Shown one piece after another: positions 55,285-63,541 of a DNA stretch of 64,000 nt. Numbering within the stretch: the first letter of the stretch is position 1; each line of letters begins with the position of its first letter. The notes beneath the pieces were generated by a model that worked only from the letters and a program-made list of their open reading frames with translations, was not told the origin of the DNA and did no database searches. Source of the DNA: Acidobacteriota bacterium (lineage in GTDB: Bacteria > Acidobacteriota > Thermoanaerobaculia > Gp7-AA8); NCBI GenBank assembly GCA_019244185.1, contig JAFATB010000025.1, forward strand, positions 310,001 to 374,000, written 5' to 3'. A program made the position numbers and the translations under genes.

Positions 55285-56169
55285 ATGTCCCTCGAACTGC
55301 GCATTGACGGCCTCTCGAAGACGTACTCCAACGGCGTTCGCGCGCTGCAGAACGTCACGCTGACGATCCCCACCGGCATGTTCGGCCTCCTCGGACCGAA
55401 CGGCGCCGGCAAGTCGACGCTGATGCGCACGATCGCGACGCTGCAGGAAGCCGACGCCGGCTCGATCCTCCTCGGCGATCTCGACGTGCTGCGCCGCAAG
55501 GACGAAGTCCGCCGCGTGCTCGGCTATCTGCCGCAGGAGTTCGGCGTGTACCCGCGCGTGTCGGCCGAGGCGTTGCTCGATCACTTCGCGATCCTGAAGG
55601 GCATTCAGAATCGCAAGGAGCGCCGCGAGATCGTCACCGCGCTGCTGCAGCGCACGAATCTCTTCGAAGTCCGCAAACAGAACCTCGGCACGTTCTCCGG
55701 CGGCATGCGCCAGCGCTTCGGCATCGCGCAGGCGCTCCTCGGCAATCCGAAGCTGATCATCGTCGACGAGCCGACCGCGGGACTCGACCCCGGCGAGCGC
55801 GTGCGCTTTCACAATCTGCTCGCGGAGATCGGCGAGAACGTCATCGTCATCCTGTCGACGCACATCGTCGAAGACGTGAGCGACCTCTGCTCGCGCATGG
55901 CCATCATTTCGCACGGCCGCGTGCTCGCGCAGGGTGATCCGCTCGAGGCGATGCGCGAGGTCGACGGCAAGATCTGGCGGCGGACGATCGCGAAGGACGA
56001 GCTGGCCGCGTATCAGCGCGAGCACGCCGTCATCTCCACGCGCCTGGTGAGCGGACGCACGGTCGTGCACGTCTTCAGTGAAGCGCAGCCGGACGTCTCG
56101 TTCGAGCCGGTGCCCGCCAGCCTCGCCGACGTTTATTTTTCGACGCTGCATCAGGCGGAGGCAGCGTAG
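55285..56169 (+). CDS. ABC transporter ATP-binding protein (ABC-2 type)
   Basis: A 294-aa ATPase: Walker A GPNGAGKST (37-45), Q-loop in YLPQEFGVYP, signature FSGGMRQR, Walker B LIIVDEPTAGLDPGE, switch His in LSTHIVEDV. The C-terminal ~75 residues (after LAQGDPLEAMREV) form a small domain common in ABC-2 importers/exporters of unknown substrate. The stop codon TAG shares its last base with the GTG start of the permease/peptidase fusion, so the two are translationally coupled subunits of one complex. Confidence 0.94.
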   Translation: MSLELRIDGLSKTYSNGVRALQNVTLTIPTGMFGLLGPNGAGKSTLMRTIATLQEADAGSILLGDLDVLRRKDEVRRVLGYLPQEFGVYPRVSAEALLDHFAILKGIQNRKERREIVTALLQRTNLFEVRKQNLGTFSGGMRQRFGIAQALLGNPKLIIVDEPTAGLDPGERVRFHNLLAEIGENVIVILSTHIVEDVSDLCSRMAIISHGRVLAQGDPLEAMREVDGKIWRRTIAKDELAAYQREHAVISTRLVSGRTVVHVFSEAQPDVSFEPVPASLADVYFSTLHQAEAA

Positions 56170-59100
56170 TGTTCGGAGCCATCGCGCGGTTCGAGCTGCG
56201 GTATCACCTCCGCGGCGCGCTGTTCTACATCCTCCTGCTCTCGTACTTTCTGCTCACGTTCGGCGCGGTGACCACGGACGCCGTGCAGATCGGCGGCGCG
56301 GTCGGCAACGTGCACCGCAACGCGCCGTTCGTGATCATGCAGTTCCTCCTGGTGATGAGCATCTTCGGGATCCTCACCACCACCGCCTTCGTAGCGAACT
56401 CGATCCATCGCGACTTCGAGCTCGGCACCGACGCGCTCTTCTTCAGCGCGCCGATCAAACGGCTGCAGTTCCTCGCCGGCCGCTTCCTCGGCTCGTTCAC
56501 CGTGGCCGTGCTCGTCTACACGGGCGTCGCGCTGGCGATCGTGATCGGCGGCGTGATGCCGTGGCTCGAGAAGGCGCGGCTCGGACCGTTCGAGCTGTAC
56601 CCGTACGTCTTCTCGATCGTCTTCCTGGTCATCCCGAACCTGCTGCTCGCCGGCGCGATCTTCTTCTCCGTCGCGGCGCTGACGCGCAGTTTGATGGCGA
56701 CATACGCGAGCGTGGTGGCGTTCCTCGTCGCGTACGCCGTCGCGGGCTCGCTGCTCGAAGACATCGACAACGAGAAACTCGGCGCGCTGCTCGATCCGTT
56801 TGGCTTCACCGCGTTCGGCGTGGCCACGCGCTACTGGACGGTCTTTCAGAAGAACACGCAGGTGCTGCCGCTCGGCGGCATCTATCTCTGGAACCGCGTG
56901 CTGTGGCTCGGGCTCGCGCTGGCCGTGCTCGCGTTCACGTTCTGGCGCTTCCGCTTCACCACCGGCACGCGCAAGGCGTCGCGCCGCGCGCGCAAGGCGG
57001 AGGCGATTGCAGAAGCGGACGTCGCCGCGCCGGCCGCGACGCTGCCGCACGTGGCGCAACGCTTCGGCGGCCGCTCCTCGTGGACGCAGTACTTTGCGAC
57101 GGTCGGCCTCGAGACGCGCGGCATCTTCAAGAGCATCCCCTTCGCGATCATGCTGCTGCTCGGCGTGCTGAACGTCTGGGGCGGCGCGGTCAGCTTCGAA
57201 GACCTCTTCGGCACGCCGGTGTATCCCGCCACCCACCTCATGGTCGACGTGATCCAGGGCAACTTCGCGATCTTCGCGCTGCTGATCGCGGCGTTCTACG
57301 CGGGCGACATCGTCTGGCGCGAGCGCAACCTGAAGCTGAGCGACGTCGTCGACGCGATGCCGGTGCCGACGTGGACGCAGTGGCTGGCGAAGCTGACGTC
57401 GCTGGTGCTGGTCGTCTTCACGACCCTCGTCGCGGCGGTGCTGACCACGATCCTCATCCAGACCGTCAAGGGCTATCACCACTACGAGCTCGGCGTGTAC
57501 GCGAAGTCGGTGCTGCAGATCGGCGTCTGGCTGGCGCTGCTGACCGGGCTCGCGTTCGTGATGCAGGTGCTGTTCAACCAGAAATTCGTCGGCTTCCTCG
57601 GCGTGATGCTCTACTTCGTGGTCAGCCGCGCGCTCCCCGCGCTCGACCACGAGCATCGCCTCTACCGCTTCGCCTCCGTGCCGCCGTTCGACTACTCGGA
57701 CATGAACGGCTTCGGCCACTTCGTGAAGCCGATCGTCGCCTTCGACTCGTACTGGCTCCTGTTCGTCGCCATCCTCCTCGTCGCCGCGCATCTCTTCTGG
57801 GTACGCGGCACGGAAAGCGGACTGCGGCAGCGGCGCAGCCTGGCGCGGCAGCGCTTCAACGGCCGCGTCGCGGCGGCGCTCGCGCTGTTCGTCATCGGCT
57901 TCGCGGGGATCGGCGCCTACATCTACCACAACACCAACGTGCTCAATCGCTACCGCACGACGAAGGAGCGCGAGCGGCTGCAGGCGGACTACGAGAAGAA
58001 ATACAAGCGCTTCGAGCGCGTCGCCCAGCCGCGCATCACCGACGTCGCCGCGGACGTCGATCTCTTCCCCGAGCGCCGCGCGGTCGACATCCGCGGCCAT
58101 TACACGCTCGTCAACAAAACCGCCGCGCCGATCGCCGAGCTGCACGTCGTCGAAGACGTCAACGTGTTGACCACCACGGAGATCTCCATTCCCGGCGCGC
58201 GCGTGAAGAGCGACGACCGCACGCTCGGCTACACGATCTACACGCTCGCGGCGCCGCTCGCGCCGGGCGCGTCGCTGCCGCTCACGTTCCACACCGCCTT
58301 CGCCGCGCGCGGCTTCGTCAACGGCGAGTCGAACACGCAGGTCGTGGCGAACGGGACGTTCATCAACAGCTCGCAGTACTTCCCGCACCTCGGCTACCAG
58401 CGCGGTCTCGAGCTGCAGGATCCGAACAAGCGCCGGCGCAACGGCCTCGGTCCGCTCGAGCGCATGCGCCCCGCGACCGATCTCGCCGCGCGCGGCAACA
58501 ACTACATCTCCACCGACTCCGACTGGCTGAACCTCGACACGACCGTCTCCACCGTCGCCGATCAGACCGCGATCGCGCCCGGTTACCTGCAGCGGACGTG
58601 GACCGCGAACGGCCGCCGCTACTTCCGCTACAAGACCACCTCGCCGATCCTCGGCTTCTGGTCGTATCTCTCCGCGCGTTACTCCGTGAAGCGCGACCAG
58701 TGGCACGGCATGCCGATCGAGGTCTACTACGACGCCAAGCATCCGTACAACGTCGACCGCATGATTTACGCGGTGAAGAAGTCGCTCGACTACTACACCG
58801 CGCACTTCTCGCCTTACCAGCACCGCCAGGTGCGCATTCTCGAGTTCCCGCGCTACGAGCGCTTCGCGCAGTCGTTCCCGAACACGATCCCCTTCTCCGA
58901 ATCGATCGGCTTCATCGCCGACCTGCGCGACAAGGACGCCATCGACTACGTCTACTACGTCACCGCGCACGAGGTCGGGCACCAGTGGTGGGCGCATCAG
59001 GTCATCGGCGGCGCCGTGCAGGGCTCGACGATGCTCAGCGAGACGATGGCGCAGTACTCCGCGCTCATGGTGCAGGAGCACGAGTACGGCCCGGCGAAGA

Positions 59101-59726
59101 TGCAGAAGTTCTTAAAGTACGAGCTCGATCGCTATCTGCGCGACCGCGGCGGCGAGCTCGTGGCGGAGATGCCGCTCGTGCGCGTCGAAGACCAGGGCTA
59201 CATCCACTACCGCAAGGGCAGTCTCGTGATGTACGACCTGCGCGATGCGATCGGCGAGGACCGCGTCAACGCGGCGCTGGCGAAGTTCCTCCGCGACTAC
59301 GGCTTCCAGCAGCCGCCGTACACGACGGCGCCGGAGCTCGTGCGCTACTTCCGCGCCGTCGCGCCCGCGGACCGGCAGAACCTCATCACCGATCTCTTCG
59401 AGCGCATCACGCTCTACGACGTCGAGGCGCGCGACGCGTCCGCGACCAAACGCGCCGACGGCAAGTACGTCGTCACGATGACGGTCGCGGCGAAGAAGCT
59501 GCGCTCCGATGCAAAGGGCGAGGAACAGCCGGTGCCGGTCGATGACTGGATCGACATCGGCGTCCTCGGCGACGACGACAAGGTGCTCTTCTCCGAGAAG
59601 CGGCACATCACGAAAGCGTCGGAGACGTTCACGGTCGTCGTCAGCGAGAAGCCGAAGCGCGCGGGCATCGATCCGTTCAACAAACTGATCGACCGGAATC
59701 CGAAGGACAACACGAAGAGCGTTTGA
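56169..59726 (+). CDS. ABC-2 permease fused to an M1-type aminopeptidase
   Basis: An 1185-aa protein. The N-terminal ~590 residues form a polytopic permease in two blocks of about six helices each (FYILLLSYFLLTFGAV, FVIMQFLLVMSIFGILTT ... VLVVFTTLVAAVLTTILI, VFVMQVLFNQ). The last ~600 residues are extracytoplasmic and contain an M1 metallopeptidase: HEVGHQWW (934-941) and MLSETMAQYSALM with the third ligand E958, 19 residues after the second His (18 is usual). The GAMEN-type exopeptidase motif is not evident (IPFSESIGF lies at that place). A known but uncharacterised fusion type; it suggests transport coupled to peptide trimming in the periplasm. GTG start overlaps the ATPase stop by one base. 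Confidence 0.9.
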   Translation: MFGAIARFELRYHLRGALFYILLLSYFLLTFGAVTTDAVQIGGAVGNVHRNAPFVIMQFLLVMSIFGILTTTAFVANSIHRDFELGTDALFFSAPIKRLQFLAGRFLGSFTVAVLVYTGVALAIVIGGVMPWLEKARLGPFELYPYVFSIVFLVIPNLLLAGAIFFSVAALTRSLMATYASVVAFLVAYAVAGSLLEDIDNEKLGALLDPFGFTAFGVATRYWTVFQKNTQVLPLGGIYLWNRVLWLGLALAVLAFTFWRFRFTTGTRKASRRARKAEAIAEADVAAPAATLPHVAQRFGGRSSWTQYFATVGLETRGIFKSIPFAIMLLLGVLNVWGGAVSFEDLFGTPVYPATHLMVDVIQGNFAIFALLIAAFYAGDIVWRERNLKLSDVVDAMPVPTWTQWLAKLTSLVLVVFTTLVAAVLTTILIQTVKGYHHYELGVYAKSVLQIGVWLALLTGLAFVMQVLFNQKFVGFLGVMLYFVVSRALPALDHEHRLYRFASVPPFDYSDMNGFGHFVKPIVAFDSYWLLFVAILLVAAHLFWVRGTESGLRQRRSLARQRFNGRVAAALALFVIGFAGIGAYIYHNTNVLNRYRTTKERERLQADYEKKYKRFERVAQPRITDVAADVDLFPERRAVDIRGHYTLVNKTAAPIAELHVVEDVNVLTTTEISIPGARVKSDDRTLGYTIYTLAAPLAPGASLPLTFHTAFAARGFVNGESNTQVVANGTFINSSQYFPHLGYQRGLELQDPNKRRRNGLGPLERMRPATDLAARGNNYISTDSDWLNLDTTVSTVADQTAIAPGYLQRTWTANGRRYFRYKTTSPILGFWSYLSARYSVKRDQWHGMPIEVYYDAKHPYNVDRMIYAVKKSLDYYTAHFSPYQHRQVRILEFPRYERFAQSFPNTIPFSESIGFIADLRDKDAIDYVYYVTAHEVGHQWWAHQVIGGAVQGSTMLSETMAQYSALMVQEHEYGPAKMQKFLKYELDRYLRDRGGELVAEMPLVRVEDQGYIHYRKGSLVMYDLRDAIGEDRVNAALAKFLRDYGFQQPPYTTAPELVRYFRAVAPADRQNLITDLFERITLYDVEARDASATKRADGKYVVTMTVAAKKLRSDAKGEEQPVPVDDWIDIGVLGDDDKVLFSEKRHITKASETFTVVVSEKPKRAGIDPFNKLIDRNPKDNTKSV

Positions 59727-59737
59727 ACGGCTCAGCC

Positions 59738-60463
59738 TCAGAGCTGCTCGAGCACGGCCACGATGCCGCCCGCGGTGGCGAGTCCCGCGAGCGTCGAGAA
59801 GATGAGCGCGGGGCGCGGACGCTCGTGGACGTGCGGGAGCAGATCGCTCGCGCCGAGGTAGAGGAGAAAGCCGGCGAAGAACGCGAGCTGGAAGGCGAGG
59901 ATGCGCGGGTCGATGTGCAGCACGTTCGTCAAGAGCGCGCCTGCGACCGGCGCGAGCGCGTCGACGATCAGCAGCGACAGCGTGCGCCAGCGGCTGTTGC
60001 GCGTGGCCAGCATGAACGTCACGGTGTTGAGGCCATCCGCGAAATCGTGCGCGACGACGGCCAGCAGCACGACGATGCCGACCTCGTTGCCCGCCTGAAA
60101 GCCGACGCCGATGGCGAGGCCGTCGAGGAAGCTGTGGAACGAGAGACCGATCGCGCCAGCGAGGCCGACGTTGTGGTGGTGGCCCGGCGTGTCGTGCGAC
60201 TTTTCGCTGTGGATGATGGTCAGCTTCTCGAGGAGGAAGATGCCGACGAAGCCGCCGACGACCGTGAGCGTCAGCCAGCGGATCGGCAGAGCATGGCTGT
60301 GCGACAGGTCGAAGAGCTCCGGCATCAGATCGAGGAAGACGACGCCGATCAGCAGGCCGGCCGAGAAGGCCATGATCGCCTGCAGCGAGCTGCGGTAGCG
60401 GAACGCGAACCCGCCGCCGGCGAGAGTCATCACAAACGCCAGCAGCGCCCAGACCGCACTCAT
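59738..60463 (-). CDS. ZIP-family divalent metal transporter
   Basis: A 241-aa membrane protein with about eight helices. The metal-site helices carry HSFLDGLAIGVGF (TM4) and VAHDFADGLNTVTF (TM5), the paired His/Asp motifs of ZIP transporters. The variable loop between TM3 and TM4 is His-rich (HSEKSHDTPGHHHNVG), another ZIP feature. It imports or moves Zn, Fe or Mn into the cytoplasm by family role. It converges with the M1-fusion gene and is preceded upstream by a terminator, so it has its own promoter. Confidence 0.93.
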   Translation of the reverse strand: MSAVWALLAFVMTLAGGGFAFRYRSSLQAIMAFSAGLLIGVVFLDLMPELFDLSHSHALPIRWLTLTVVGGFVGIFLLEKLTIIHSEKSHDTPGHHHNVGLAGAIGLSFHSFLDGLAIGVGFQAGNEVGIVVLLAVVAHDFADGLNTVTFMLATRNSRWRTLSLLIVDALAPVAGALLTNVLHIDPRILAFQLAFFAGFLLYLGASDLLPHVHERPRPALIFSTLAGLATAGGIVAVLEQL

Positions 60464-60492
60464 GCGGGCGGGATTGTACAGAACGCGGACGC

Positions 60493-60521
60493 AAAAAAAG
60501 CGACGCCCGCGGCGTCGCTTT
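60493..60521 (-). terminator. Rho-independent terminator of the 79-aa gene
   Basis: AGCGACGCC, CGC loop, GGCGTCGCT form a 9-bp GC-rich stem, extendable by A-T pairs. On the minus strand it is followed by seven T residues. It lies 26 bp past the stop of the small gene at 60547 and upstream of the ZIP gene. Confidence 0.88.
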
Positions 60522-60546
60522 CGTGCTTCGGATTCTTCTTACGGCG

Positions 60547-60786
60547 TCAGGCGGCGTAGACGCGCACGAGGAAGACCGAGTCTTCCTTCTTCACCGTCGC
60601 AATCGATTCGAGACCGCGGGCGGGGCGCATGAAGCTGACCAGCTCGCAGTCGCTTTCGGTGATGTACTGCGCGATCGCGTCGGTCGCGTTCGTGGCCTCG
60701 ACCACGGTCCGGCGGGCCTCGCCGTCATACGAAGGGCGGTGGGTGTATTCGTTCGTCAGTTCGCGTGCTTCGATCGTGTATTGCAA
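60547..60786 (-). CDS. Small hypothetical protein with TTG start
   Basis: A 79-aa protein beginning TTG-CAA-TAC (MQYTIEAREL). GGAGGGG ends about 6 nt upstream, and no ATG or in-frame GTG is better placed. The product is acidic and mixed alpha/beta (ARRTVVEATNATDAIAQYIT, then SDCELVSFMRP and KKEDSVFLVRVYAA) and has no signal peptide. The pattern of a beta strand, a helix with ATDAIAQY and two more strands resembles small DUF-type stress or modulation proteins, but I cannot name a family. Its own terminator at 60493 supports a real monocistronic gene. Confidence 0.78.
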   Translation of the reverse strand: MQYTIEARELTNEYTHRPSYDGEARRTVVEATNATDAIAQYITESDCELVSFMRPARGLESIATVKKEDSVFLVRVYAA

Positions 60787-60861
60787 AGCACCCCTCCGGA
60801 AAAGTTTGCGTCTCCCGCAAGTGAAGCTCAGCAATCGGCAGGCCAGTATTTGAGAAAAACC

Positions 60862-60955
60862 GAATGAAGAACGCAGAACGCAGAATGAAGAATTGAGAAC
60901 GGACGACTGGTGCTTTTTTCTACGTTCTTCATTCTGCGTTCTGCATTCTTCATTC
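60862..60955. repeat. 31-bp inverted repeat, dispersed intergenic element type
   Basis: Arms at 60862-60892 and 60925-60955 are reverse complements with one mismatch, each made of a short-period motif (GAATGAAGAA, CGCAGAA, CAGAATGAAGAA). A 32-nt centre holds TGCTTTTTTC. It would fold into a long hairpin. AT-content and codon pattern are unlike the surroundings. It sits between the TrxR-like gene and the small TTG gene and could act as a terminator as well. Confidence 0.85.
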
Positions 60956-60980
60956 AAGCGGCGCACAGCGCCGCGTCGAA

Positions 60981-62639
60981 CTATCTCTCGCGCAGGTATC
61001 CGTGAATGAGCTGCACCGCCATCGCCCCTTCTCCCACCGCCGAGCCGACGCGCTTTGCCGAGCCGTGCCTTACATCGCCGGCCACGAACACGCCGCGCAT
61101 GCTGCTCTCGAGCGGCGCGGGCCAGACGTCTTCCGGCCAGCCGGGCAGCTGCTTGCGGTGCAGCTTGCGTCCCGTGACGATGAAGCCCTGTTTGTCGCGG
61201 ACGACCGTGTCGGAGAGCCACTCCGTGTTCGGCTTCGCGCCGATCCAGATGAAGAGCGCGTCGGTGCGCAGCTCGCGCTGCTCCTTCGTCTCCGTGTTCT
61301 CGACGACCACCGCCTCGACGCGCTCCTCCCCTTTCACCTCGACCACGCTCGTCTTGGTCAACAGCTTGACCTTCTCGAGCGACTCGATGCGGTCGACGAG
61401 GTAGCGCGACATGGTCGTCTCGAGTGACTCGTCGATGGTGATGATGGTCAGACGCCGCACGTAGCGCGCGAGCAGCAGCGCGGCCTGCGCGGCGGAGTTG
61501 CCGCTGCCGAGGAGACAGACGTCGCGGCCGCGAAAGCGGGCGGCCTCCGCGGCGGCGGCGCCGTAGTAGACTCCGGAGCCGGCGAGGCGTTCCGCGCCCG
61601 CGCCGGTGAAGCGGCGGTACGCTACGCCCATCGCCAGCAGCACGGTATGGCTCACGATCTCGGTGCCGTCGTCGAGCTCCACGAGCCGATAGCCGCGATC
61701 GTCGCGCAACCCGGTCGCGGATTTCGTGAGCAGGATCTCGGTGCCGAACTTCTGCGCCTGCGTCACCGCGCGCGACGCGAGCTCCGCGCCCGACAGGCCG
61801 TCCGGAAATCCGAGATAGTTCTCGATCAGCGCGCTCGATCCCGCCTGCCCGCCCGGCACGTCGCGCTCGATGATCACCGTGCGCAGTCCTTCCGAGCTCG
61901 CGTACACCGCCGCCGCGAGTCCCGCCGGACCTCCGCCGACGATCACGAGGTCGTAGAACGACTCCTCGGGTGACGTGCTGAAGCCGAGCTTCTGCGCGAG
62001 GTCTTCGTCCGACGGATCGACGAGCTCCGTGCCGTCGGGGAACACGATGCGCGTCGTCGGGTCGCGATCCTCGTCGTCCTCGTCCTCGGAGCCGGTCTCG
62101 ATCCACTGATACGGCACGCGATGCCGCGCCATGAGATCGCGCACGTCGTGGCAGCGCGGCGCCCACTGATCGCCGATGATCTGCACGATGTCGTTCGCCG
62201 CCAGTGCGCTCGTCGCACCGGTCGTCTCCCACGCGCGCAACGCGTCGCGCACGATCGGCTGCAACGACGTCTCGGGCGCTTCCCACGGCTCGGCGATGCT
62301 GATGTCGACGAGGCCGTCGCGTTTCGCGGCGGCGGCGAACCCCGGATCGAGATCGTCGGCGTAGAGGATGACGCGCACGCCCGGAGTCACTTCCTTCGCG
62401 CGCGCGAGCAGCTCGCGGAACTTCCCTTCGTCGAGCACGTGGCGGACGAGCAGCAGCACGAGCGGCTGTTTCGTCCGCGCGACGTCGTCGAGCACCTTGC
62501 GCGCGTCGTCGAGATTGCGCGCGGTGGCGACGTCGAACGACGACGAGCAGTCGCCGCGCAGGAACTCCTCCCCGCGCGCGAGGTGCTCCTCGTGCGGCTC
62601 GACGAGCAGGATCAGAGGACGGGCGGTTTCCGGACCCAC
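60981..62639 (-). CDS. Receiver-like / thioredoxin-like / thioredoxin-reductase-like fusion
   Basis: A 552-aa cytoplasmic protein. Residues about 8-135 have a response-regulator fold pattern (LILLVEPHEEHL, VRVILYADDLDPG) but lack the phospho-acceptor Asp after strand 3 (PLVLLLVRHVLD). About 148-200 is a thioredoxin-like strand-helix (DIVQIIGDQWAPRCHDVRDL) with a single Cys, C163. From ~228 it is an FAD/NAD(P)H oxidoreductase: VIVGGGPAGLAAA, GGQAGSSALIENYLGFP, LLGSGNSAAQAALLLA, FVAGDVRHG. The thioredoxin-reductase CxxC is missing (VYYGAAAAEA instead). Known as fused response regulator/TrxR proteins; the electron acceptor is not clear. GTG 62639 with GGCGGGG upstream is the likely start. Divergent from the FNT gene by 60 bp. 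Confidence 0.88.
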   Translation of the reverse strand: MGPETARPLILLVEPHEEHLARGEEFLRGDCSSSFDVATARNLDDARKVLDDVARTKQPLVLLLVRHVLDEGKFRELLARAKEVTPGVRVILYADDLDPGFAAAAKRDGLVDISIAEPWEAPETSLQPIVRDALRAWETTGATSALAANDIVQIIGDQWAPRCHDVRDLMARHRVPYQWIETGSEDEDDEDRDPTTRIVFPDGTELVDPSDEDLAQKLGFSTSPEESFYDLVIVGGGPAGLAAAVYASSEGLRTVIIERDVPGGQAGSSALIENYLGFPDGLSGAELASRAVTQAQKFGTEILLTKSATGLRDDRGYRLVELDDGTEIVSHTVLLAMGVAYRRFTGAGAERLAGSGVYYGAAAAEAARFRGRDVCLLGSGNSAAQAALLLARYVRRLTIITIDESLETTMSRYLVDRIESLEKVKLLTKTSVVEVKGEERVEAVVVENTETKEQRELRTDALFIWIGAKPNTEWLSDTVVRDKQGFIVTGRKLHRKQLPGWPEDVWPAPLESSMRGVFVAGDVRHGSAKRVGSAVGEGAMAVQLIHGYLRER

Positions 62640-62699
62640 GCCCCGCCTCGTTTGCGATTCCGATGCCTCAGCGCGCTTTTTGCACGCAGCGCAAAGACG

Positions 62700-63530
62700 A
62701 TGTCGGAAGAAACCGAAGGGCGCACCTCGCCGACAACCGCCACCGTTCACCACTCCATCTTCGAGGAAGGCGTGGGAGAGCTCGAGCGGACGTCGTCCGC
62801 GCTGGCGTGGTCCGGCGTCGCCGCGGGCCTCTACATGGGCTTCTCCTTCCTCGGCAGCGGCGTGCTGCGCGCGCATCTGCCGCAGGCGCACTGGGAGCCG
62901 CTCGTCACCGCGCTCGGCTACACGCTCGGCTTCGTCCTGGTGATCATCGGCCGCCAGCAGCTCTTCACCGAGAACACGCTCACGGTGATGCTGCCGCTCT
63001 TTCACCGGCGCGATGCGCGTACGTTCGCGAACGTGCTGCGGGTCTGGGGCATCGTCCTCGTCGCGAACGTCATCGGCTGCCTGATCTTCGCGTTCGTGCT
63101 CGCGCGCACGGAGCTCGTCGACGGCGAGGTCTTCGCGGCGCTGAAGGCGCTGGCCACGCAGAGCACGAGCCATACGTTCGGCGTGCAGTTCCTGCGCGGC
63201 ATCTTCGCGGGGTGGCTGATCGCGCTCGTGGTCTGGCTGCTGCCGTACGCGGAGAACGCGCACGTCCTCGTGATCGTGCTGCTGACGTACACCATCGGCG
63301 CCGCGCAACTCCCGCACGTCATCATCGGAACGATCGAAACCATCTTCCTGCTGTTCATCGGGAAAGCGGGATGGAGCGAGTTCTTCATCGGCTTCTTTCT
63401 ACCCGTGCTGCTCGGCAACGTGCTCGGCGGCGTCGGCCTGGTCGCGGCGCTCGGACACGCGCAGGTCGCGGCGAACGGCGATCTGGAAGAAGAAGAGGAT
63501 GAGGAAGAGAACGGCTTGATTATTGCTTAG
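62700..63530 (+). CDS. Formate/nitrite transporter (FNT) family channel
   Basis: A 276-aa membrane protein from ATG 62700 (MSEETEGRTS). Six hydrophobic helices: WSGVAAGLYMGFSFLGSG, LGYTLGFVLVIIG, VWGIVLVANVIGCLIFAFVL, GIFAGWLIALVVWLLP, VIVLLTYTIGAAQLPHVIIG and FIGFFLPVLLGNVLGGVGL. The RQQLFTENTLTVMLPLF loop and the GNVLGGVGLV end are typical FNT segments. It would pass formate, nitrite or other small anions through the inner membrane. A very acidic tail (DLEEEEDEEE) ends the protein. The response-regulator gene follows after 11 bp. Confidence 0.9.
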   Translation: MSEETEGRTSPTTATVHHSIFEEGVGELERTSSALAWSGVAAGLYMGFSFLGSGVLRAHLPQAHWEPLVTALGYTLGFVLVIIGRQQLFTENTLTVMLPLFHRRDARTFANVLRVWGIVLVANVIGCLIFAFVLARTELVDGEVFAALKALATQSTSHTFGVQFLRGIFAGWLIALVVWLLPYAENAHVLVIVLLTYTIGAAQLPHVIIGTIETIFLLFIGKAGWSEFFIGFFLPVLLGNVLGGVGLVAALGHAQVAANGDLEEEEDEEENGLIIA

Positions 63531-63541
63531 AGCGCCTGACA

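Noticed and set aside
56151..59081. 976-codon minus-strand frame opposite the M1 fusion gene
   Set aside because: Low-complexity Arg/Glu/His protein with no domain; shadow of the plus-strand gene.
60787..62286. Upstream continuation of the small TTG gene's frame
   Set aside because: Runs antisense to the TrxR-like fusion gene; only the last 79 codons follow a ribosome-binding site.
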